The position numbers and the translations under genes are program-made. From Lota lota (taxonomy: Eukaryota > Chordata > Actinopteri > Gadiformes > Lotidae), in NCBI GenBank assembly GCA_026745465.1, contig JACYXH010000410.1, positions 1,642,501-1,706,500 of the forward strand: DNA of 64,000 nt. Direction: 5' to 3'. Below are positions 12,992-29,753 of the stretch, piece after piece (position 1 is the stretch's first letter; every line of letters starts with the position of its first letter). The notes under the pieces are model-generated. The model was not told where the DNA came from and made no database searches. It worked only from the letters and a program-made list of their open reading frames with translations.

Positions 12992-12999
<8 letters not shown>

Positions 13000-14560
13000 A
13001 TACATACGCACGCATACATAAATCAAGGACATAAATGTTTGAAGAAAACTGCCCCTACAATGTTAAATGCAGAGGCTAACATTTGCCTGTGAGGAATCTC
13101 AATATAGCTGTATCTAGATAAAACACCTGAAATGTGGATTTATTGGCCTTCAGAAATATATAAAGCTCTATAATTTTATTATTAGATCAAATCACAGCGG
13201 ATTCGCTGAATGAAGGTAAAATATCTGAGGACGTTCTTGTCTGACTTTTTGATTAAAACAATTATTTTATTCAGTTATATATAATATATATATATATATA
13301 TAAATGAGAAAAAAAAACGGAAATCTCTCATCTCAGAACATTATACAACTTTCAGCTCATCCTCTCTGTACAATGTGTGTAGCTTTCTGTCGATTCAGTA
13401 TACATTTTCTCAAATCATGAGCAGAGTAATATTCACAATAACACATTTCAACATGAGCAGGTCTTCTTCTGAAAGATAGTGAGAAGCTGCTAGCTGCTAG
13501 AGCTGCTGATCCATATGTGTTTTATAGGGACGTGGAACAGGCAGTTGTACAGGCTAGGGGCTCTGAGGGTCCCTAATCCCCATTATCAGAAGCTGGGGAA
13601 ACGTGTGGGCAAAGGGGATTAGGAATACTTGAGTTCAGTGACTTGATCTGTATTGCAAAAAAAAGAAGAAAAAAAAAGAAAAGAAAGTGATTACTGTAAC
13701 GTCATTTTAAATCCGTGTCACATTTGTGTTCTTTTATTAAATTGCAGACTGTCTCTCCACACACACACACAGACACTCACACACACCTTTTGCACCTTTA
13801 ACCGCAGCCAAATGGTCACGCTGTAGGTGATTTGTGAGCCTATAGTAAATGACCGGTCTACCTGCATAGAATTTGTATTTTGTGTTTTTCCCTGCCAAAT
13901 CAGCAATATTTTCACGACTTTTCCATTCTGTTCAATCTGTGTCACTGTGTTTTATTTAACAGTGTTAAATAAGTAAGGTTATAGTAAATAAAGCGTGGTG
14001 ATAATAAACTCAAGACAAGAATAAGTAGTTTCCAGATAGAGTTCGAAGAGCTGGAGTTTGATTATCACCCTCTGAGAACCCCATTAGTCTTCATAACAAA
14101 AACAAGCTAAAAAAAGTAAGTAAAACCTACCAAAAAATGATAAACAATTTGTTTTACTGAAGCGTTTTGTCCTGAACAGCATTTCATTAACTGCAGTTAT
14201 TTCATGCTATAGTTTATTAACCAGCCTAGCCAAGGAAAATGTTTTCGCAAATTAAATTAAATCGGTCTGCACAGTTTGGCCTGAACACTACAATTGCCGC
14301 AGAAGACACAATTCCCTTCTATTTACTTTCATAGTAAATATTTGTTTAGTTCATTTATTTGTCTTTTTGTTTAGTATATATTGTATACGAAACATATTAG
14401 TGCATTTGTCCTTCTTTCTGGGAAATACAACCAAAACATCGGGGATCGTAAAAGTGCCCATGTTAGTTTAGCCCGTAGTCTTCTATGTCCTTGACCATAG
14501 TAATCGACACCAATTTGTGTGTTTCTAAAATAATACCGCAATATAGAAAAAAACGGGTGT
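12992..14560. other. no gene recognised
   Basis: AT-rich sequence with a TA run near 13278-13302 and an A-rich GAAAAA patch near 13658-13686. No coding exon, RNA gene or transposon end was recognised. Confidence 0.45.
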
Positions 14561-15300
14561 AAAATGCTACGTTTTTGTCAGTCTACAGCGAGAAGTTTGT
14601 GAGCGTTCTACTCTGCTCCGAATTCCTTTCTTTTTGTGACGTCGATGCAGAGAGGTAGTACGCTATACTGCCCCCTTGTGTGGGGAGATGCGTGGATCAT
14701 GGTGTGGATGTGTTGCGCTCCGTCTGGGCAGCGGTGGATGTTGATGTCTGCGTCCAAGAGAGTGTTAAGCCCCTAGAACACTTATAGTATCCCCCCCCCT
14801 CCCCCCATTTTTTAAAAATATATATTACACGCTCATACTCAGTGTGTAGGCAAATGTATACAGACACATTTGCCAGTCCTAGTATAATCTGTGAAAAGTC
14901 AGAAAATAAATCCCGGTTCCATTGGCTGGAACGGTCCTCTGATCTGAGCTGGTCAAAGAAGTGATTACTTCTGTCCTGAACCAGTCTGGATCTTGTCAGG
15001 AAGCCCTGGATCAAACTGTCAACATCAAAGCCTATAGAAATCACTAAATACAATGCCGGGACGAAAGCAGCTGATTTAGTTTGGACATGAAATAGAGCTT
15101 TCAGCTCCGTGGACAGAAGTGCCATTTACAATAGTATGAATAGTCTGTGCCATTTTATTTGTCGAGAATATAGAACATTAGCGATATGTCATTTTCTTCA
15201 CTTGGAAAATGTCATCAAATGCCAGGATATTTACTTTGCAGAGTAAGCTGATTGAGGTAGTATAATTAGAGCCTTAACTTAAAAATAAAGATGGAAACGA
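14561..15300. other. unassigned region with 142-codon minus frame
   Basis: A minus-strand open frame at 14697-15125 is one of the few long frames here that is not repeat-driven. Its conceptual product has no domain, motif or repeat I recognise, and its 3' half is low-complexity. Without splice context or similarity it cannot be called a gene. Confidence 0.3.
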
Positions 15301-16427
<1,127 letters not shown>

Positions 16428-16687
16428 CACGCTGCACTCAGCGCTTAAAATATATCATAGATTTATATTTGAATGTTAGCATCAAAGAACCATATCATGT
16501 TCAAATGGAAAGCATCAGAGACATGCAGCAAACACAACTGCAACAACCAACAACAGCAACTCTATTTAAATGCTTCTGAATAGCTTTTCTGACATTGTTT
16601 ATGTACATGTAAGGCGCTTACCAAAAAGAGATACATGTGCAATGAACATATTTATTATTTAAATGTTGTTTGGTTGGGATGGAAGCC

Positions 16688-17552
16688 AAGAGCAGCTATG
16701 CGATGTTTAATATTTGTGTGCCCCTTTTGTCTAAATAAATAATGCCCCCAAATTATAATTTGTCATCTCGTCATAACCAACTTGGTTTTGTCATGATAAC
16801 AAATTAATTTGATGCGTTATCATAACAAAACCAAGTTGGTTTTCTTGAGATAATATAGCCTATAGCCATTCGCCATAGCCTATAGGCTATTTATTCACAG
16901 CTGACTACAGTGGTGAGAAGAGGAGAGCAATCATGGCAGAACGTGCAAACAGTTTATTGACGAATGCATTAAAGCTACAAATACCTAACATTGCAACTAG
17001 CTCGTAGCTTAAAATGACGTAGACATATCTGAAGTCAATGCTGATCGATGGTGATAGCAATAATGTTTTCAATAAAATCATATCCTATAACTGATATATT
17101 CTACAAATATAAAATGCTGGCCATTCCGTACCTCTGTCTTTGTTTAGAAGAATGTCCTGCAACGGGGACATGTTCCATCTTACTATCAACACTCCCAAAA
17201 CCCCTCCCACTCATACAGTTACAACCTCAATAATCTTCTCTGTAGTTCAAAATACGTCCTGTATGTAAATGTTCTCTCCATATAATAGCCTATAGGCTAC
17301 AGCTAAATTAATTAATAATCTTGAGAAAACCAACTAGGTTTTGTCGTGATAACATGATATTGAACTCGTTATCTCGTGATGATATAACATATTCATTAAT
17401 TTGTTATCACAACAAAAAGTTGGTTATGATAAGGTAGCAAATTAATTATGCCAGGATTACGTCCAAACCAAGTTGGTTATGATGAGTTAGTTATTATCTT
17501 ATTATCACAACAAAATGGGCACAAAAATATCGAACCACTCATAGCAACTCTC
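16688..17552. mobile_element. fold-back MITE with long inverted arms (~865 bp)
   Basis: The left end 16688-16730 (AGAGCAGCTATG..ATATTTGTGTGCCCCTTTTGT) pairs imperfectly with the reverse complement of 17510-17552 (AGAGTTGCTATG..ATATTTTTGTGCCCATTTTGT). Inside the ends, both arms carry inverted runs of AACCAACTTGGTTTTGTC, ATAACAAATTAAT and ATAGCCTATAGGCTA, so the outer 150-250 bp of each side can fold back. The centre (about 16880-17270) is unique. No transposase is encoded. This is a non-autonomous DNA transposon of unresolved superfamily, and the divergence between arms suggests an old insertion. Confidence 0.7.
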
Positions 17553-17698
17553 CGTGGGTTGGGGTTTGTGTTATAAAGTGACCAACATCAAAGACTCACC
17601 AAAGCATGCACAGGTCGAAACGTACTTGCATTGTTCACATGCTACCACAGATCTCCACCCCCAAACACACCCTTTCCTCTTTGGAGTTTGATAAAGTC

Positions 17699-17700
<2 letters not shown>

Positions 17701-17763
<63 letters not shown>
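17701..17763. repeat. (CA)n microsatellite
   Basis: Pure CA tract of about 31 units, directly upstream of the 50-bp minisatellite. Confidence 0.97.
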
Positions 17764-17764
<1 letters not shown>

Positions 17765-17780
17765 AGGTGTTATTTGAATG

Positions 17781-18131
17781 GATAATTAGAGGATTCATCA
17801 GTTTATTGATCGATTAGTGTCTGATAATTAGAGGGTTCATCAGTGTATTGATTATGAATTAGTTTCTGATAATTAGAGGGTTCATCAGACTATTGATTAT
17901 GGATTAGTGTCTGATCATTTCAGTGTTCATCAGTCTATTGATACATTTGTGTCTGCTAATTAGAGGGATCATCATTCTATTGATTATGGATTCAGATTAG
18001 TATCTGATTATTAGAGGGTTCATCAGTCCATTGATCTATTAGTGTTGGATAATTAGAGTGTCAATCAGTCTATTTATAATGGATTTATCAATTGATCGAT
18101 GGAGTCTATTGATTATGGATTAGTGTCTGAA
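17781..18131. repeat. minisatellite, ~50-bp unit
   Basis: About seven diverged copies of a unit containing GATAATTAGAGGGTTCATCA, then a TATTGATTATGGATTAGTGT-like half. Confidence 0.9.
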
Positions 18132-18985
18132 GAATGCTCAAAGAACGTAGCTGATGCAATCTGCGGTAACATTCACTCACAGTGCAGGTGCAGCAGCAGC
18201 CATTATAGGTCAAGGTTCTTTGTGAAGACAGGAAGAGACGCGACAGCAAGTGCAGAATGTAATGAAAAGGCACACAGGGCAGATTGGTGATTTGCACGTC
18301 TTCAGAAGTTGAAGAATGTAATAATCACATTCTTGACCAAAAGCCATGATGTAAAAAAAAGCGAAAAGGTAAGTTATATATGGTTAAGAGGAGAAGAAAC
18401 AGAAACAGTAATCATTAATTCACGAGTATACCGCTGATTCCGCGCTCCTTGACTAAATAGCTCTGATAGCCTGAAGCCTGGTAATTACTTAATTGCACTT
18501 TGTTGATGTTTTTCTCTCATCTTGACCGATGTCCACCTCATGTTCTTCAGTAAGGGTGAAAAAACTTGTGTTTATGGGCGGTAAATCTGGCTTTTCAAAT
18601 ATCATATATAAATATTGTATATTATGCATTTTTATGTGTTTATGACTCATATCAATTTATTAAGAACCAGCGCCAGGGTAATACTGTGTTCAATGGATTC
18701 TTTCTACCATGATTTCCAAAGGGAAAAAAACATTTCAATGTTAGTGCTGAGTTATCTCTACCAACATTGACACAATGTTGCTAACATTTAATATGAAATT
18801 ATGATGTACGACTTCCAAAAGTGTATAGATCTTCTGGAAATTCCTGCACATCAAGCCGACCATATTTCAACTGTTCCTATGGCAACCATCAGCACGATGC
18901 TTTGTCATTATTTTTTATTCAATAATTGAATGGGCAGAGAATGGATGACCTTATCTGTGGACACTCATCCTCAATCAGCTCCAGT
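18132..18985. other. no gene recognised; weak CNE-like patch
   Basis: The stretch 18420-18560 (with GGTAATTACTTAATTGCAC) has homeodomain-type TAATTA/TTAATTG cores and no repeat signature, so it could be a conserved non-coding element. The remainder is AT-rich unique sequence. Confidence 0.3.
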
Positions 18986-19578
18986 ACACAGTAGGGACCT
19001 CACAGTGGAAACCTCAGAGTGGAGGCCTCAGAGTAGAGACCGAGAAATCACAGTAGAGAAATCACAGTGGAGACCTCACAGTAGAGAAATCACAGTGGAG
19101 ACCTCACGGTAGAGATATCACAGTGGAGCCCTCACAGTAGAGATCTTACTGTAGAGACCTCACAGTAGAAACATCACAGTAGAGACCTCATAATAGGTAC
19201 CTCACAGTAGAGACCTCACAATAGAAACAGCACAGTAGAGACCTCATAATAGGTACCTCACAGTAGAGACCTCATAATAGGTACCTCACAGTAGAGACCT
19301 CACAGTAGAGACCTCACAGTGGAGACCTCAAAGTAAAGACTTCAAAGTGTAGACCCCAGGGTAGAGAAATCACATTGGAGACCTCACAGTAGAGATATCA
19401 CAGTGGAGACCTCACAGTAGAGACTTCACATAAGAGACCTTACTGTAAAGACCTCACAGTAGAGACCTCACAGTGGATACCTCACAGTAGAGACTCCACA
19501 GTGCAGACCTCAGAGTAGAGAACTCACATTGGAGACCTCACAGTAGAGATATCACAGTGTAGACCTAAAAGTGTAGAC
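18986..19578. repeat. minisatellite, ~15-bp unit
   Basis: About forty copies of an ACCTCACAGTAGAG(A) unit. Variants with AAATCAC and ATATCAC alternate with ACCTCAC in places, giving a roughly 30-bp two-unit rhythm. Confidence 0.93.
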
Positions 19579-20170
<592 letters not shown>

Positions 20171-20339
20171 TGAATGTGCCCTGAAAGCAGAGGTTCCCTC
20201 AACTCAACACTCCATGTGATGAATGACAACAGACCATAATAGTCCCAGAGTTCAGCATCTACCAGAACGAGGCCAGCCCTGCTTTTAATAACCCAGTCCT
20301 CGCCTTTCCTTATCCATCCTCCCCACGGACCCGAGTGGA

Positions 20340-20600
20340 ACATTTATTTAAAATCATGATTATCTCATGTTGGGAAAATTGGTGGTTGTGGGAGGGGGGA
20401 AGGGCGGAAATCGGGTTTGAATAATTAAAAGGATTATGAAAAATGACCAATTACTCTGTTTCCGGGCTTCTGGCATAATTTCAAATCATCTTTGACCTCA
20501 GGAAGATATTACCTCTTTGTCCGTCTCATTGGCCGTCTCTCTCGTGGCACTTTGTTGACCGATAAAGCTGTTGGTTTTTTGGAACGATAACAAGAACCTG
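20340..20600. promoter_or_regulatory. candidate conserved non-coding element
   Basis: Non-repetitive block with homeodomain-like AATAATTAAAAGGATTATG and CCAATTACTCTG phrases and balanced purine/pyrimidine texture, flanked by microsatellites. This is typical of deeply conserved vertebrate enhancers. The call is by eye only. Confidence 0.35.
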
Positions 20601-20948
20601 TTTTTCAGGCACAAACATGGCATGTGGTGCAGTCTGCACCGCAGCACAAAGTTGTAAAATTGCCACGCCTATACACTCCCCTTATGCTTATACACTTCCC
20701 TTGTTCCCCTGATATTAAAACAGATCTAGAGAAGGTCGTTCTTCCCAATGGAACACAACGTTTCATTGGGTAAATGTTTGAACTGTCGACAGCTGCCCGG
20801 TAGCTTTTTATGCAGGTGATAAGATCAATGTTTCCTGAAGCGGTTCTAACAGTAAGGTCTAAGGAGCTAGCAGTGCTCAATCATCAGGGTTTCCCCGGTT
20901 GGTCACTACTCTCCTGGCCCCCTCTTTTCATTCTGAGGGGGTGGGGGT

Positions 20949-20971
20949 GGGGGGGGGGGGGGGGGGGGGGG
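20949..20971. repeat. poly-G tract (23 bp)
   Basis: G homopolymer preceded by GGGG, GGGGG and GG runs at about 20937-20947. The combined run could form a G-quadruplex. Confidence 0.95.
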
Positions 20972-21149
20972 TGAACTGATGGTGCTACACTGTGCTTACC
21001 CCTGGCCACAGATAGATTTAAAGAAAATTGAACGTGAACCAGGGTGTTGCCATGGCAACTGTTGCAGTCAATCATCATCACAAACCTTGACCTCTGCGCT
21101 GCCATTCACCCAACAAGGCATGCTAGGAAGTAAGGCATGAAGCTCTTGG

Positions 21150-21545
21150 TGTCCACATCTTCACAACACAGGAAACAATGCCGTGTGGACACACAACATA
21201 CAAATATATAGAAGGTGTCTACATCTTCACAACACAGGAAACAATACCATGTGGACACACAACATACAAACATATAGAAGGTGTCTACATCTTCACAACA
21301 CAGCAAACAATGCCGTGTGGACACACAACATACAAACATATAGAAGGTGTCTACATCTCCACAACACAGGAAACAATGCCGTGTGGACACACAACATACA
21401 AACATATAGAAGGCGTCTACATCTTCACAATTCAGGAAACATAACGCAGTGTGGACACACAACATACAAACATATAGAAGGTGTCTACATCTTCACAATT
21501 CAGGAAACATAACGCAGTGTGGACACACAACATGTAAACATAGAA
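21150..21545. repeat. minisatellite, 66-bp unit
   Basis: Six copies with starts (GGAAACA or GCAAACA) at 21171, 21237, 21303, 21369, 21435 and 21503. The first five lie exactly 66 bp apart and the last 68. Because 66 is a multiple of three, frames stay open through the array on both strands. Copies are highly similar, so the expansion is recent. Confidence 0.95.
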
Positions 21546-23460
21546 GGATCAGCAACAAAGGAGAGGAGGGAGAGGGAACTTCAGTCAAGGACTTTGTGTG
21601 CAATGTCTCAGTCTGCAACGAACATGCTTTTATCACTGAAATGAAATTATATTGTTTGTGCCTGTGCTCCCATGTAATGAGATTTCTTTTGTCCCCACAC
21701 GTGAAATAATGTGTTCCATAGCAGCTATTTTATGTTAAGCATACTATTGTGTTCTATAGCAGGTACTTTATGCTAAGCATAGTGCAGTTTCCCACCTGTA
21801 TTGTGAGACCTGCAGCTTTCAATTACATAGCTCAGTCAACTTTGCTTGTTCTTTGTGATCAACACAACAGCCGGTTGGGTTAAGCCTAGGCATGGCTTTT
21901 ATAATACATCACAGCCTGTGGAGAGGCACTTTGAACCACCAACACAACCAAACACATCTTTTTGTAAACAAGGCTCCAAACTGTCGTCCAAATGGATCCT
22001 CCAAATAAACCCACAAGGATTACGATCACAGACAAAATACATGCAGTCGCACAACTAAAGTCTATCATTGCCCAGCCCTTTTATAAGCCATGAGTGTCGA
22101 GGGGAGCTGAGCCTGTGTTGTTTCATCCAGTACATGGCTTTCCTTCACACCGACAGACAATCCACCCGACAGTGTCTGCAGGATGCTTTGACCGCATGCT
22201 GAGCTAATATGGCTATAAATCAACACGGTTCTGGTCTAGCTTCATCATGTATGACACTTCCAATAGGCAGCCTTGTGCATACACTATACTTCAGTCTGCC
22301 ACGGAGGGCTCTTCCACCAGTCAGAGTGCAACTACAGATCTCCTCAACACAATAAAAGAAATGAAGATCAGGCACTTCTTCAATGTGTTTGTTTGACATT
22401 CAAGACGTTGCTTTCGAAGTGCTGCTCAGAATATTCAGCGGCTCCTTTGTATCAACAGAGCCCCGACAGACTACCCTCAGCCAGCAGACATCCTCATCCT
22501 CAAACGGCAGACCTCCACACGCGTCGCTGGAGCCGTGGTATCCGTTTGGAAGATCCCAAAGCAAAGCCGCTGAGCCCCGTGTCATCGTATTCTCCATCCT
22601 CTGAGTCTGGATACGTCCCAAGCATCGGGCCATGTCCAAGGAAATGGTGTCCATGATAGAAAGCTGCTGGGACATCTGCTACATGTCATATTCATTGGGA
22701 TAATGTAATGATGCTCACAAGAGTTTGATTTCAAACGCTCACACTCTTAGATATGAATTATGTTTGGATCACCATCAAACTCCTTTAGTATGTTGGTCAC
22801 AATGCCGTTTCAGCAAGACTTCTGGAATGGATGTTACAGTCTACTCCACATTTGACAGCATGACTCCTCAGTGGAGACGGCTCTCAGCCAGACCTCATAA
22901 TCCAACACAACCTTCTGCCCAGTCAGCACTGTCAGGCCAGATAATCTGGTTTCCCCCTCCACATTATATATTTGTTTGCTTTCATAACTGCTTCTCAAGC
23001 TGACAATCCATGACATGAAATCAATAAAATAAATAAAGTTGAGTGCGACCATACCCTTTAGAAAATATAATATCCGATCCAATGTGATTAAGCATGTATG
23101 TGAAACTACTGTGGCAAAGAAGTCCAGACCAGAGAGAAATATCAGAGGATAGGAAAATATTCTCACAAAATCTAAAATTGAACAAGCAGTAACCAACAGA
23201 ACACTAAGTATATTAAATATTAATAGACATGAATTTGAAACAGTGAAAGGCGATCTATATTCATCTAAATGTGCATCTTACTTTGTGCAATGTATTTTCC
23301 GTGGTAAGCTACTCCTTGATTGCTGCTTGCAACAGCTCACCTAAATGAGAGGATTTGGATATTTCACTGATCATTTTGTGTTAGGTTCACCTGTCAAGCC
23401 ATCCTCACAATCAGTAATGACCATATTGACACAAATGGGGACAAAAGGTCAGATCTGATC
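21546..23460. other. no gene recognised
   Basis: Unique sequence. Overlapping frames at 22273-22656 (plus, 127 codons) and 22400-22675 (minus) are not repeat-driven but show no recognisable domain. Several short AT-rich patches could be weakly conserved. Confidence 0.4.
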
Positions 23461-23469
23461 CATTGTGTG

Positions 23470-23900
23470 TTTTGCTTAATCCTTATTTCCCATTAGGAAA
23501 CTGCCGGTTTACCTAATTTCGTAATGGTAAAAGGCTGATGAGCATAATGACAGACAGATGTGGGAGATGTACTGTCTGTGGTGCAAGTGAAACCCTGAAT
23601 ATGTTGGCAATGACGATTGAGATGAAGTGGCCACATGGAACCCTTGATTTCTATCTGATATATCACATGGGTCCAGGAATTAATGTAATTCAGCCCAAAA
23701 AGTCCACATTACAAAGGGGGGAGAGAGTAGGGCATTAGGGGGCCGGTCGTTGAGGGAAGGTGGGCAGAAGTCTATGCATTCTTTCTTATTGTAATCCCCT
23801 GTGCCATAATGGATGCCCTTTTGTGATTAACGTGAGTGCTTTGTCTGACCTGACCATTAGAGAGTTGGTCTAATTAATCAGGTTTGTATGCAATCTGCAA
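23470..23900. promoter_or_regulatory. candidate conserved non-coding element
   Basis: Long non-repetitive run with CCTAATTTCGTAATGG, GAATTAATGTAATTC and GTCTAATTAATCAGG homeodomain-type cores, separated by ordinary-complexity sequence. This texture resembles developmental enhancers. Confidence 0.38.
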
Positions 23901-26668
23901 AGTGTGTGTTTCACTTAATTGCTCAAGCACCCAATCTGAGAAAAGGTTGGAACAAAAGTTGGAAGTTGCAAATAAGCACGTTTGCAGCGTGAATGGACAA
24001 ACAAGATTTTTCCCCACTCTTCCGATAAACGTAGTAATTCTCCTTTACTTCTTCCCACTGATATTGTAAATATTATATGATATTGTAAATGGTTACATGT
24101 CTGACAAGGCAGGTTCATGCAAAATACATTGCACTGTACTCCTTTTCTGTGCTTTTGTTTTCACCTGTTTTTGTTTTCACCTGTTTCTGCTCATTCCTTA
24201 GAACCCATAAGGTTAAGGGGGTTACGGTTAACCGTACCCTGAGGCGAGTGTCTAAACACACTTCCAACACAGTAAATATAGATGTCTTATTGGCTTCAGA
24301 TGAACACTCAAGTGTAACACTCAAGTGAGAGGAAAGGGTTATACTTTCTAAACCCCGTATTCATTGATCCTGTGTTCATGATCACGTGGTACAGGCCCAG
24401 TCGAAGGGACTTTTCATAGCTCTTAATAAACTGATATGGATGTATAACTGAATAAGGTTGGAACATATTTAAACAACGTGTAAATATTACATGATGCACC
24501 GTCAGGGAGTTTTACCATTGTTCATATAAGTTAACTCCTATAAGTTTGGATAGCTTTGTCCTGGGTTTGTAAGTGGAACGTGTTAGTCTCTCCGTCTTCA
24601 TTGTTCACTGTTGAAATACTTAACCAAAAATGAACATTATAAAACAGTATAACATTATAAAAATAAAAATAAAGGCAGTAGAAGTAAACAGAACCAGATA
24701 AATTAGACACTTTTATCCTAAGCAACTTAGGTGCATTCAACCAAGTGCATTCAACAATGAAGATAAAACCCAGAATAATCATGTCAGTACAGAATTTTTT
24801 TTAATAAGCAAACTGCTTAAAGCGCTACATCAGAAGAACACAGTAGACTTTATCCACCTAGCGGTCACAAAGGTTTGTTGCGTTGGGAAACATTCTAGAC
24901 TCTTTGGGGATACGATGAACATGGGAGTGGACACACTCTGGTACCACTGAAGCCAGTATGTATATTTTAGTGCATGTGCATGTATTCACATTTAGATACA
25001 GAAGTAGTTGTGGAGTGTGTGTGGATGACGGCTGATTTAAGCAGCCTCACCTGGCCCGAGTCAGACTGATTGGACTCTGGGGCTGGATGAGGCTGCACAC
25101 CTGTTACACATTGAGCAATCAGTGTGCACAGGTTAAACCAGCCATCACCGCACACGCTCAGGGAGATCTTCTGCATGAGAACATGGAGCACTAGCTCATG
25201 TACCATTATCGGCAAACTGTATAATCAACTGACTTTTAACACCACCACCCTTTGTCTGGAAGACCCCAGTAAAAGCTGTCTAGGTAGAGTGTGGCAGCCA
25301 CCTTGGTGCTGTGTAGCAACCAACATTGTTACAGTAGTCATTTAGCAGCTACATGTATCCAACATGACTACCAAATGAGGCTGGTAATGCATAGAATCAA
25401 ACCAAGTTTTGGTTCAAACAATCAGATCGCTGAAACACAATCAGATACAAGGTAAGTCTTTTTTATTATAGATGTATTTATTCCGAATAGTTCAGCGCAT
25501 TAGAGCTACAACAACATGTGTCCTCTTTTCTCTTCAGGAGTCAGAACCAGAAAGAACCTCATTAGAAGGTAAGTTTGCACATACATTTAGGTTTTTGTTC
25601 TGATGTGCTTGCGCAGTGGAGAAAGGTATAAAGGTACAAAAGACAACTATTAAATAAAGTAACCGACAAATAGAATATATACATAATAAAAAATAAATAT
25701 ATATTTTAGTTGGACAAGGGCTGGCCCTCTTAAGAATGTCAAAATGTTTTTTTGTGTTTTCTGAAATGTGAGTGTTAATATCTGGTTCTCTACCAATAAT
25801 ACTTTGCTCCATAAATAAGTCAAACTGATCCACATGCAATGCATGTTAATATGACCAATACAGATCACACTAATATATTTGTTGCACAAAATAGGTGTCC
25901 AAATTCCCCCTTTTCTTATTCCCTAAATAGTGTACTCAAATGTGTTCACTTTGTAGGGGATGAGGGATTGTGAGCCAAAAACAATTAAATAAAAAAAAGC
26001 CAAGGTTCACCAGAGGACAGTCCTTTCATGAACAATGCTTTGGCCTAATGCTAGCAATAGCTATGGGGTCAGACCTGCACCTGGACAGACAACATTTTGA
26101 GCAAGCCCACACAGCATGGAGATAGCCTCAGACATCATCCCTCCCCTAGTGAGGTGCCTCACCTCCTACCTCAGTCTCGCCTCCTGCCGCCCGCCTCAGT
26201 CTCACCTCCTGCCTCCCACAGCAGCCTCACCAAGACTCCATTTCCTGACTGCTCTCGCCATCTGCGATCGATAGCTGACAAAATGTCCAACACATTTGTA
26301 TCTCTATTTCTCCATCAGCGGGAACTCGACCTGCTGGGTGGACAGGTGTCATGTCTTCAGAGTATTAATGTTATGCTGAGGTGTTGAATGAAAGGGTGAT
26401 GTTAAGACATCCTTTGTGGTTTAGAGAAGATGATCTGTGGGGATATTTTACAACATGTGCTTTTGTGACCTTAGAGTACTGTATGTATAAACACTGATTT
26501 GTTTTAACAGCACTAAACTGTATAGTTGAATCTTGTATGTTATACACACTCTTCCTTCAGCTGAAGAATATGAAAGTTATGTTGTAAACATAACATATAT
26601 GTAAACACAATAATACATTTAAAGAATAAATACAAAAATGCTACCACTACTTTTTACCTGATAATGCA
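23901..26668. other. no gene recognised
   Basis: AT-rich unique sequence with no long repeats. A phrase TTTTGTTTTCACCTGTTT is locally repeated near 24152-24187. No coding region, RNA gene or transposon end was recognised. Confidence 0.4.
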
Positions 26669-26734
26669 GAGTATTGTTACTCTGCACCATAAAAGAATAC
26701 GCCATGGACACAGAGGGGGGAAGTGTACAAATGT
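26669..26734. repeat. 66-bp exact duplicate, copy 1
   Basis: Identical over 66 bp to 27241-27306 (starting GAGTATTGTTACTCTGCACC, ending GTGTACAAATGT). The copies are 572 bp apart in direct orientation. Confidence 0.95.
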
Positions 26735-27240
26735 GTTCTTTCTTCACTGCTTTTTCTCATCAAACATTTTCAGCTGTCATCTCCTTTTTACCGTCCTCTA
26801 CTTCAACACCTTCCCCTCGTCTCAACACCTTCCCCTCGTCTCACTGTCTCTAATGTCCAACGCTCCATCAGCCAAGAGGCACAAAATCAATCCCTCCCTT
26901 TCTGTTGGTGTGAAGCAAAGCGCCCCCGCCCCCCCACACACAAACACCGATCAATACACATTTAGATGGGACGAAACAAGTCAACAGGTGGGCTTGTCTT
27001 GACAAGTACGTGTGTGTGAGACTAAGTAGTCCAACTGCACTTAATGTATCTTAGGATAACTAGTAGAGTTCTTTCTCAGTCTGGGTGCAGAAGCACACAA
27101 TGCATAAACATGCAGTGATAAACCTCTCCAATAAAGTGGTTTCAAACTTCACATAGACTTGGTGACAACGTGTTTACTCAAGTTTCTTCAGTGTTGTCCT
27201 TTGGACATTCCTTCTTCAGTACAATCCAAATGTTGGCATT
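26735..27240. other. spacer between exact direct repeats
   Basis: 506 bp between the two identical repeats. It contains a duplicated CAACACCTTCCCCTCGTCTCA phrase near 26802-26843. No transposon gene or inverted ends were recognised. Confidence 0.5.
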
Positions 27241-27306
27241 GAGTATTGTTACTCTGCACCATAAAAGAATACGCCATGGACACAGAGGGGGGAAGTGTAC
27301 AAATGT
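27241..27306. repeat. 66-bp exact duplicate, copy 2
   Basis: Second identical copy. It runs into a short ACAAGTGTACAAGTGT reiteration at about 27306-27322. Confidence 0.95.
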
Positions 27307-29615
<2,309 letters not shown>

Positions 29616-29753
29616 CCTGATGTCATGAAACAGGTATTGAGGTACTGTAAGTCTGGTGTCATGAAACAGGTACATATTGAGGTCTGTTGTCATTAAACCG
29701 ATATTGAGATACTGTGTGTCTTGTGTCATGAAGCTGTTATTGAGGTACTGTGT
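29616..29753. repeat. minisatellite, ~36-bp unit
   Basis: Four diverged copies built on GTCATGAAACAGGTATTGAG and GTACTGT. Confidence 0.8.

Noticed and set aside
15254-15270. TGAGGTAGTATAATTAG, resembling the let-7 seed
   Set aside because: The match ends after ten bases and no complementary arm lies within 100 bp.
22273-22675. Overlapping plus- and minus-strand frames of 127 and 91 codons
   Set aside because: No recognisable domain and equal openness on both strands. No exon signals were judged convincing.
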